64,000 nt of DNA from JAEUHO01 sp046350655. Lineage in GTDB: Bacteria > Planctomycetota > PLA2 > JAEUHO01. Where the stretch lies: assembly GCA_046350655.1 (NCBI GenBank), contig JAXMAB010000004.1:62001-126000 (forward strand), read 5' to 3'. Both the position numbers and the translations under genes were made by a program. The notes beneath the pieces are model-generated. The model was not told the DNA's origin and did not search any database. It saw nothing but the letters and a program-made list of their open reading frames with translations. The stretch's first letter is position 1. Every line of letters begins with the position of its first letter. Positions 41,779 to 50,700 of the stretch are shown here, piece by piece.

Positions 41779-42492
41779 GTGGGGGAGCGGGGCCGGACGC
41801 GCGCGCTCGGGATCGTCCTCGTGGCGGTGACGGCGCTCGGCGTGGGGGCGGTCGTGTTCCTGGGTACGCGAGGCCCGGCGGCCGTCGAGGCCCCCGACCG
41901 CCGCGTCCCGTCGGCTCCGGACACGGAGCCCGAGGGCAGGGTCGTCCTCGCGGCCTGGCCGCCGCCGGGCGTCTCGGCCACGGAATTCCGGGCGACGTTC
42001 GTGGCGTTCCGCGAGGGCGTCCCCCTGCTCGACCCCCGCCGGCGCGAGACGGGACGACCCGCCCGCGCGGTCCTGCGGGTCGCCGCGGGCCGAACGGCCA
42101 CGACGGTCCACGCGCTCGCGAACGGGTTCGTCTCGGGCCCGCGGCACGTCGACGGCGTCGCGACCGGGACCGCGGCGGAGCTTCGCTTCGACGACTGGCG
42201 GCCCGCGACGACGGTGCGCGTGTCGGCGCTCGATCGCGACGGGCGGCCGCTGGCGGGCGCGACGCTGCGCGTGGCCCGGTCGTCGCCGGGCGGGGACGCG
42301 GTCGAGCCCGCGCAGTACCTCTCGGCCACGACGGACGCGGCCGGGCGCCGCGACGTCACCGTGTTCCCGGGCGAGCCCTGCCGGATCAGCGGCTCCCACG
42401 ACGACGCGCGCGGGTCCGCGACGCCCGTCCTCCTCGACGCGTCGAGGACCGTGCCCGGGGCCGTGCTCGACGTGACCCTCCGCTTCCCCTGA
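41779..42492 (+). CDS. Membrane-anchored beta-sandwich protein
   Basis: 237 residues. One N-terminal helix (ALGIVLVAVTALGVGAVVFL) anchors it. The rest is outside and includes a carboxypeptidase-regulatory-like module (VSALDRDGRPLAGATLRV, TTDAAGRRDVTVFPGE). GTG 41779 has GGAGG 5 nt upstream and follows the propeller lipoprotein by 36 bp, so an operon is likely. Part of the coding for residues 30-36 coincides with one arm of the GCGAGGCCCG repeat family. Confidence 0.7.
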   Translation: MGERGRTRALGIVLVAVTALGVGAVVFLGTRGPAAVEAPDRRVPSAPDTEPEGRVVLAAWPPPGVSATEFRATFVAFREGVPLLDPRRRETGRPARAVLRVAAGRTATTVHALANGFVSGPRHVDGVATGTAAELRFDDWRPATTVRVSALDRDGRPLAGATLRVARSSPGGDAVEPAQYLSATTDAAGRRDVTVFPGEPCRISGSHDDARGSATPVLLDASRTVPGAVLDVTLRFP

Positions 42493-42513
42493 CCGGGCAT
42501 CCTGGAACGACGG

Positions 42514-42613
42514 GCGACGACGCCGTTGTCTCGGCGTCGACGGCGAGACGAAGGGCTACGACCCCGTTGTCTCGGTGTCGACGGCGAGACGAAGGGCTAC
42601 GACCCCGTGGTTT
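42514..42613 (+). repeat. Hairpin units of the AGGGCTACGACCCC family, second arm type
   Basis: Complete 29-nt units at 42545-42573 and 42585-42613 have outer arms GAGAC/GTCTC (second copy GTTTC) around the same centre as the units at 28574-28698. A degenerate unit precedes at about 42514-42542. The outer arms differ from the other locus by paired substitutions. Confidence 0.8.
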
Positions 42614-42681
42614 CGGTGTCGATGGGAGGAATGGGCGTGACGGGAGGCGCGCTCGCGCGAGGAAGAGGGGAGACCCTCGTC

Positions 42682-43629
42682 ATGCACGACCTCGTGGAAG
42701 ATCCGGAGACCGTGGCGGCCCTGTTCGAGGCGGCCGTCCCCGACCTGCCCCCGCCCGCGGCGATCCTGCGGGAACCCGACGGGCCGCGCGGCGTCGCGCG
42801 CTTCACCGTGCGCACCCGCGGCGCGGGCTACCGCATGAAGATCGGCGTGGACGACGCGGGCGCCGACGCCGTCCTGCGCGGCGCGCGGTCGCTCGTCGCG
42901 TTGACGCTCGCGGGGTGGTGCGCCCCGCGCAGCCTCGCGGCGCGCCCCCCGCGCGACGGCGGCCCCGCCGTCGCCGTCGAGACCGTCGTCGGCACCACCG
43001 ACGGCGCACGCGCCTGGGCCGCCCTCGGCCGCGACGGCCGCTCGGCCCTGCTCCACGCGGCCGCCACCGCGCTCACCCGTCTGCACGCGCTCCCCGCCGG
43101 CGTGGTCCCGGGCGGCACCGTCGGCGGCTGGCGGGAACGCGTGCTCCGCTGCGCCGTGCGCCACCACGGCCGCCTCGCCGACCGCGGCGACCTGCCCGAC
43201 GCGCTGCTCGCGCGCGCCCGCGCGGCCGTCGACGCCCTCGTCGCCGACCTCCCGAACGACGTCGCGCTCGTCCCGTGCCACGGCGCGCCGAGCCTGCGCG
43301 AGATCGCCGTCGCGCAGCGCGCGTTCGTCGGCTGGCGCGACCTCGAGGCCCTCCGCCTCGGCGACCCCTGGCTCGACGTCGCCTACCTCGCCTTCATGAC
43401 CGACGGCCCCGAGTCGCGCACGCCGACCCTCGTCCCGCTGCTCTCGGCCTACCGCGCCGTCGCGCCCTGGCCCGCCGACCTCGCGGGCCGCCTCCGTCTC
43501 TACCTGCTGCTGGTCACGCTGAGCTCGCTGACGGACCCCGCGCTCGTGCTCCCCGCGGAGGGCTGCGCCCTGGCGCTCGACGCCGCGCTCGACTGGGGCG
43601 CCGGCGACGCGCTCGCGTCGGTCGCCTGA
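42682..43629 (+). CDS. Aminoglycoside-phosphotransferase-fold protein with degenerate motifs
   Basis: 315 residues. The C-terminal half follows the APH/choline-kinase layout: VALVPCHGAPSLREI stands where HGDxxxxN is expected, and FVGWRDLEALRLGDPWLDVAYL matches IDWExAxxGDPxxDLA. The catalytic Asp and the metal-binding Asn are replaced (HGAPSLRE), so phosphotransfer is doubtful. ATG 42682 has GAGGGGAG upstream. Upstream in-frame ATGs run into the hairpin repeats. Substrate unknown. Confidence 0.65.
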   Translation: MHDLVEDPETVAALFEAAVPDLPPPAAILREPDGPRGVARFTVRTRGAGYRMKIGVDDAGADAVLRGARSLVALTLAGWCAPRSLAARPPRDGGPAVAVETVVGTTDGARAWAALGRDGRSALLHAAATALTRLHALPAGVVPGGTVGGWRERVLRCAVRHHGRLADRGDLPDALLARARAAVDALVADLPNDVALVPCHGAPSLREIAVAQRAFVGWRDLEALRLGDPWLDVAYLAFMTDGPESRTPTLVPLLSAYRAVAPWPADLAGRLRLYLLLVTLSSLTDPALVLPAEGCALALDAALDWGAGDALASVA

Positions 43630-43692
43630 CGACGCGCGGGCGCCCGGGCCACACCCTCGGCCCCACACCCATGGCCGCCGTCGACCGCGTCG

Positions 43693-44616
43693 TCAGACGC
43701 CCATTTCCTCGACCACGGTGATGTCGGCGCCCTGCTTCGTCGCGGCCTCGAGGGCCGTCTCGGCGACGGAGAAGAGGTCTTCCATGATCTCGACGCCCTC
43801 GGACCGGTTCGTCGCCCCGCCGATGCGGATCGTGACCGGGATCTGCCGGTCGCCGATCGCCACGGGCTCCGTCGAGACCGCCGCGCGCAGCCGGCCGCCG
43901 AGCGCCTTCGCGCCGTCGCCGTCGGCCACCGCGATCACCACGAACCGCGCGTCGCCGTAGCGGCCGACGACGTCGTGGTCGCGGACCGTCCGCTTGAGGC
44001 GGCGCGCGACCGACTTCATCAGCTCGTCGGCCACGAACGTCCCGTGCCGCCCGCGCACGTCGGGCTGCTCCCGCACCTCGACGATGAGGCACGCGATCGG
44101 GCTGCCGTACCGCTCGCTGCGGCTCCACTCGCCGGTCAGGCGCTCGACGACCTGCAGCCGGTTCCACACGCCCGTGACCGGGTCGATGAAGGGGACCTGG
44201 GTCAGCTCGATCTGGATGTGATCGAGGATCCGGGTCTTCTCCTTCAGCTCGGCGTTCACCCGCCCGAGCTGGTCCGCCAGCGGCGGCTCGGCCGCGCGGG
44301 CCCGGCCCACGCCCGCCACGAGCCCGCCCTCGACGGGGAAGAACCGCCACTCGATCCGGCTGACGTCGCCGTCGTTGCGCTCGTGCTCGACCTCGACGAG
44401 GACCGTCGCGCCGCCCGCGGCGCGGGTCAGCTCGGTCAGCACCCGCGACCGGGCGCTCTCGGGGACGAGGTCGAGGAAGTCCACGCCCGGCCGCCCGCCG
44501 CGCACGGCCTGGCGGAACGCGGGGTTGCCGACCTTCACCCGGCGGTCCATCGAGATCAGCACGAACAGGTCCGCGGCGTCGCGGAAGACGTTCTCGACGG
44601 ATACCGCGTCGGCCAT
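43693..44616 (-). CDS. PAS plus degenerate GGDEF protein, probable c-di-GMP receptor
   Basis: 307 residues. Residues 5-125 form a PAS-like sensor (DLFVLISMDRRVKVGNPAF), followed by a coiled coil and a GGDEF-fold domain (FIDPVTGVWNRLQVVERL). The catalytic loop reads RYGDARF (GDARF at 221-225) instead of RYGGDEF, so diguanylate cyclase activity should be lost. The inhibitory-site motif RDHD five residues upstream is kept, which suggests a c-di-GMP-binding effector. ATG 44616 has GGAGCG upstream and an alternative ATG 44670 lies in frame. Confidence 0.82.
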   Translation of the reverse strand: MADAVSVENVFRDAADLFVLISMDRRVKVGNPAFRQAVRGGRPGVDFLDLVPESARSRVLTELTRAAGGATVLVEVEHERNDGDVSRIEWRFFPVEGGLVAGVGRARAAEPPLADQLGRVNAELKEKTRILDHIQIELTQVPFIDPVTGVWNRLQVVERLTGEWSRSERYGSPIACLIVEVREQPDVRGRHGTFVADELMKSVARRLKRTVRDHDVVGRYGDARFVVIAVADGDGAKALGGRLRAAVSTEPVAIGDRQIPVTIRIGGATNRSEGVEIMEDLFSVAETALEAATKQGADITVVEEMGV

Positions 44617-44759
44617 GGGGCGCTCCGGACAGGCGTCGGGCTCGACCGGCTGGGGGCCGGTCGGAGGCACGACGTCCCCTCATCGTAAAGGGAGCCCCTC
44701 CCGCTGAAGGTGAACCGGGGGGGCGGCGCCGCGCCCACTCCCCCCGGCCGGGCCTCGCG

Positions 44760-47700
44760 TCAGCGGGCGATCGCGTACCGGTCGCCGCTGTTCACCACGA
44801 CGAACGGCGTCGCGCCGATGCCGGGGGCCTCGAACACCCCGCGACCGTCGGTCACGCCCCGGGCCTTGATCGCCTGCCCGTCGGAGACGGTGACGAACGC
44901 GCCCCGGACACCCTTGCCGGTGGCGTCGAGGACGTGGACCCGGACCTTCTCGCCCACCCGCTGGAGGGCGACCTGGAGGTCGGTCTTGAGCACCACGGTG
45001 CTCGTCTCGAGGGTGCCGGCCTTCGCCACGACGAGGTAGACCCCCGCCGCGTCCTTGCCGACCGGCAGTTCCACCGAGGCCGAGTGCCAGCCGTGGTCGC
45101 CGCCGCCGTCGGGCCGGAGCGTCCACTCGTGGGCGGGCGTGATGCCCGACAGGTCGATCTTGTTGAGCCCCTCGAGCGTCCGCCGGACGGCGAACAGCAC
45201 CTGCAGGTCCACCGGGTAGACGCGCAGCCGCACCTCGTCCACGTTGCGGTACCGCATCGGGAACGACGCCGTCCCCGCGACGCCGGCGGTGACCGCCTCG
45301 TCGAGCTCGAGCCGCGCGTCCGTGAGCCACGCGACCGCCTCGCGCGCGTCCTCGACCGCCGACGCGGCCTCGCGGTACGCCGCGATCGCCCCGGCGAGGT
45401 CGCCGAGCACGTGCCGCACCCGGCCGATCGCGTGCCAGGCCCGCGGCCGGAACTCGCTCGCCTCGCGCCGGCCGTCCGGCCGCGCGAACGTCTCCGACAC
45501 GAGCCGCTGCGCGGCCTCGACCAGGCTCTTCCCGGTCGCCTCGCTCGGCGCCGCCTCGAACTTCAGGAGCCGCGTGTCCACCAGGAAGAAGAGCGTGTCG
45601 TCCACGAACGGCGTGTCCGGGAAGCGGCGGGGGAACGCCTCCGCCTCCTCGACCGCGCCGTCGAGGTCGCGCACGCGCCGCAGGGCCTCGACCAGCGCGT
45701 ACGACGTCGGGGCCGCCACCGGCAGCGCCGCGAAGTGCGCCGCGACGTCGCGCAGCGCCTCGACGCTCTCCGCGTCCATCGGCGCGCCGGCCTTGCGGCT
45801 CCCGCCCTCGGGACGCGGCAGCTCCTTCAACCGCGTGGCCCGCTGCAACGCGGCCGTCGCGGTCGCGTTCGACAGCGGGTAGGCCTTCAGCGCCTCGCCG
45901 AGGGCCGCGAGCCCCTCGACCTCGCGCCCGCGCTGCGCGAGCGTCCGGGCCCACTGCGTCTCGAAGCCGAACGTCCGCGCCACGAGGTCGCGGTAGAGCG
46001 TCGCGGCCACGCCGTGGGCGCCCACGTCGGCGTACGCGTCGGCGATCGCCCGCGCCGCGTCGAGGTCGTTCGGCACGCGCGCCGGGTCGCGGCGCACGAG
46101 CTCCTCGCGCGCCCGCACGATCTCGGCCGCCGTCTTCGTCTCGAGGGCGCAGCGGAGCAGCGCCGCCTCGATCTCGACGACCACCTCGTCGCGCAGGGGC
46201 AGGGCCTTCAGGCCCGTGAACGCCGCGGCCGCCTCGGCGAACCGCTTCGCCTCGAGCGCCTTCTGCGCCCGCGCGTACACCTCGTCCGGCGTCGGCGCGG
46301 CCTCGGCGTCGCCGCGCGCCGTGCGCGTCGGCGTCACGTCGAACACGTGGCCCGCCGAACGGCCGTGCACCTCGGGCAGGTACATCGCGGCCACGCGCGC
46401 CGGCAGCGCGGTGAAGCGGCCCGGGTGGACCGCCTGCAGCACGTACGACAGCACCGTCGTCCCGGCCTTCACGTCCGAGACGAAGAACACCTGCCGGTCG
46501 TCGCGCCGCTCCTGGCTGTCGAACGGGCCGGACGCCGTCTCGTCGAGCACCTCGAAGCCCGCGGGCAGCGGGTCCTCGACGATCAGGAACTTGAGGTCGC
46601 GCGGCGCGCGCACCGAGAGGCGCACGAGGATCCGCTCGCCCGACCCCGCGGTCTTCCGGCTCGTCGCGTCCACCTTCGGGCGCGCCGCCGGCCGCAGGAT
46701 CTCGTGGCCCGGCTTCGCCGGCAGCTCCGCGCCCTCGACCGGCGGGAGGTCGTCGTCGAGGTAGAGCCGGTCGATCGCGACGCCGTGCTCCTCGGCCTCG
46801 AGCGTCTCGGTCGCCACCACGGCGTCGAGCCGCGCGGCCCACCGGACCTCGCCCTCGCCCTCGAGCCGGAACGCGAGCGCGTGCCGCCCGGGCTTCCAGC
46901 CCGACGCGACGTCGAGCCCGAACCGCCGGTCCGCGAGCGGGAGGCCCGCCCCGGGGACGATCTTCACCGTCCGCACCTCGACGCCGTCCGCCAGCACGTG
47001 CACCGTGCCGCCGAACCGCGCGGGCCGCGCCGTCTCGACCCACGTCGCGCACGCGCCGACGAACGACGCGGCCTCGAGGGTCGTGCCGAAGCCGGCCTCG
47101 GGCCGGTGCGCGAGCAGCCAGCGCATGCCGCGCTCGACCGCGGGGTCCGCGACCCCGGCCGTCAGCAGCGCGCGCAGGGCCAGCGCCGTCGCGAGCCGGT
47201 CCGAGCCGACGAAGCAGTCGGCCGGCCGGGCGCTCCAGCGCGTCGTCCCGTCGGGCTCCTCGACCTTGCGGGCGAGCAGCAGGCGCGCGCACTCCTCGGC
47301 GACGATGCCGCGCGCCCGCGCGACCGCCGCCATCGTCATCCACGCGAGGCCCGCGACCGACAGCTCCTCGTTCCGCCGCCGGAACGTGACCTGGTAGGCC
47401 TCCTCGTCGGCCGTGCCCGCGGCCGCCAGCGCGCCGTGGGCGAGGGCCTGCACGTCGTCCGACGCGCCGCGCAGGATCGAGCGGAGCGCCTGCCGCGTGC
47501 GCGCGACCTCGCGCGACGCGCCGGCGACGCCGGCGCGGTCCGCCTCGACGAGCGCGAACAGCGCGTACGCCGTCATCGCGACGTCGCCGCGGCCGCCGCG
47601 CCACCAGCCGTACGTGCCGTCGTCGTTCGCGAGGTTGCGCAGCCGCGCGACCGTGAGGCGCAGCGACGTCTCGAGGTCGGCGAGGCGCTTCGCGTCGGGG

Positions 47701-50700
47701 CTGCCCGCCGCGAGCAGGGCCTTGCGTGCCCACGCCGCCGGCAGCACCCGGTGCACCGTCTGCTCGACGCACCCGTACGGGAACACCTCGAGGTAGGCGA
47801 GGCCGTCGAGGATCGCGGCGTCGAGGTCCGGGTAGAGCACCACCGACAGCCGCGTGGCGCCCGCGACGGCGCCCTCGGGCACGTCGAAGAACGTCTCCAC
47901 GACGTCGCCCTTCGCCGCCGACACGAGGCCCGTGCGCCCGTCCACCGCGCGCACGCCGCGCGGCAGCGTGCCGAACGTCGCCTCGACCTTGTCGCCGCCC
48001 TGGGGCGACGTCAGCTCCGCCTCGAGGCGCGCCGGGCCCGTGGCCGACGCCGTGACCTCGCGGTCGCGCATCGCGCGTCCGTTCGGCGGGACCGAGATCG
48101 CGCCGTCGGTCCCCGCGACCGTCACGCCCTCGGCGCGCAGCGCGAGCGTGCCCTCGAGTTGCGTCGCGCCCTGGTTGTGCACCACCGTCGGCACGCTCGC
48201 GCGGTCGCCCGCGACGAGGAACCGCGGCGCGTCCACGCGCACGAGCACGTCGCGGCGCGCGACGACGCTCGCGCGGCCCTCGCCGACGAGGCTCGCGCCG
48301 GAGACGCCGCGCGCCGTCGCGCGCCACGTCGTCAGGTTGTCGGGCAGCGTCACCTTCACGGTGGCCTTGCCCGTCGCGTCGGTCACGACGCGCGGCTCGA
48401 ACGCCGCGGTGTCGGAGAACGTCTTGCGCAGCGTCGGCGCCACCGCGAACCCGTCCGCCAGGCCGTACTGCTCGCCCAGCGCGATCAGCGCGTTCCGGTA
48501 GAGGGCGCCGTTGGCGGGCTCGTCGCCCTTCGCCAGTTCGACGCGCAGGACCGTGCGGGGCGCGGAGAACCCGGACAGGTCTCCGCCGTCGCCCGGTTCG
48601 GCGGCTTTGTCCCAGTCGAAGCCCTCGAAGCGGTCCGCGTCGGCCTTCTTGTCGGCCGCGCCCTTGCTCTTCGCGCCGCCGCCGCCGGAGGCCCGCATCG
48701 ACTTGCGGCCGCCGTACCCGCCGCCGGCGCCCCCGGACGCGACCAGGCCCGGCTTGCCCGCGAGCGACTTCTCGGCCGGCGCGGCGTCCTTCGCGTCCTC
48801 GTTGTGGTCCGCCAGCTCGGCGTCGAGCACGGGTGCGCCCGGCGGCCTCGGTGCGGCCGCAGGCGCCGGCGGGCTGTTCATCCTCAACCGCGCGTCCTCC
48901 TCCGACTTCAGCGAGCGGCGCGACATCCGGTCCGCCGCGGCGCCCGTCTCGGTCTGGACGCGCGCCACCTCCTCCATCAATCGCTGCTCGTCGGCCTGCT
49001 TGAGCATCTCCTGGGCCTCGGGGCGCTGCCGCAACTCGCTCACGAGGTTCTTCGCGTCCCACGAGCCCGGGTCGGCCGCGACGGCCAGCAGCGCCTGCTG
49101 CGCCGCCTGCTCGACGTCGCCGCGCTGGAGCGCCGCGCGCGCGAGCCGCAGCGCGTTCATCGCCAGGAGCACGTTCGGGTCGCTGCTGCGCGCCGCGGCG
49201 TCGGCGAGGAGGTCCTTGTTCGTCTCGCGGGTCGTCCCGTAGGTGCGGAACCCGACCGACGACGACGTCACCACGCGGTTCACGCGCTTGCGGTCGTAGA
49301 AGAACGGCCGGATCGCCGGCGTGCGGTCGGGCGCGACGGCGAACAACGCCTCGTCCACGACCGCGAGGCCCACCTCGGCCGCGACCGGCGCGCCGCCCGC
49401 GTCGGTCGTCGTCACGTCGAAGCTCACCGCGGCGCCCGGCGCCGCCTCGCGCGCGCTCGGCGTCACGGTCACCTGCAGGTAGCGGAACACGACGATCTCG
49501 TCCTCGGCCTCGAGCAGGCGGTCCTTGCCGGGGATCGCGATCTTCAGCACGACGTTCGGCGCGTACGCGGCGAGCACCGGCAGGTCGAGGATCGTGCTCG
49601 GGTCCGTCACGTCGACGAGGCGGTAGTCGAGGACCTTCTCGCCCTCGAACGTCAGCAGCGCCTTCACCTTCGTGACCGGGCTCTGCAGCAGCACCTCGGC
49701 CTTCTCGCCCTCGACGTACGTCTCCTTCGCGGCGACGAGCCGCGCGTCCTTCGCGAGGTCCTCGGCCTCGCCCGCCACGTCGAACGCCGCGTAGGCCGTC
49801 ACCAGCGCGCCGCGCGCGTCCTTCGACGACCACCGCACGCGGTACTGGCCCGCGGCCGGCGCCTTCATCCGCACCTCGGCGCGGCCCTTCGCGTCGGTCG
49901 TCGCGGCCACGCGGGCGACCTCGAGCTCCTCCTCGAGCAGTCGCACGGGCGCGTTCGTCCCGGCGTCCTGCTGCCGCTTCACGGGCGGCGCGGGCAGGCG
50001 CTTCACGCGCACGAGGATCGCGTCGCCGGCCTTGCCGACGGGCGACTGGTTGGCGTCCACCGTCGTCACGGTGGCGCGCAGCTCCTGCTGCGGCCGGTAG
50101 ACGCGCTGGTCCGTGCGCACCACCGCCCAGTGGTCGCGGCGCACGACGGGGATGCGGCCCTCGTCGGCGACGGGGCGGCGCGTCACGTCGGTCGCGACCG
50201 CCGACACGACGTACTCGGCGTCCTCGTCCCGCTCCTGGGTGGCGAACGTCACCGCCAGCTCGCCGGCGGCGTCCGTCGCGCCCTCGCCCCGCGCGACGAC
50301 GCTCCCCGCGGGCGCCGACCGCGAGGCCCGGCGCGCGTTCTCGAGCGACTGCGCGTCCTGGAAGTACCACGAGTAGTCGTCGACGGCCGACGGCGCGAAG
50401 TCGCGCGGGACGCGCGTGATCTGCCACGCGACCGGCGCGTTCACGACCGGCCCGCCGAACGTGTAGGCGAGCTTGATCGTCGCCTTGCCCTCCTCGCCGG
50501 TCTTGTACGACGGCTTCGCCGGCGTGACCGTCACGGTGAACTCGGGCTTGCGGTACTCGAGCACGCGGAACGTGCCCGCGAACGTGCGCTCCTCCACGAC
50601 CACCCGCACCGACCAGTCGCCGAGCGGCGCCTCGCCGTCGAGCGTGAAGTCGCCGGCGAACGAGCCGAGGTCGCTCGCGACCGCGTCCTTGGCCTCGACC

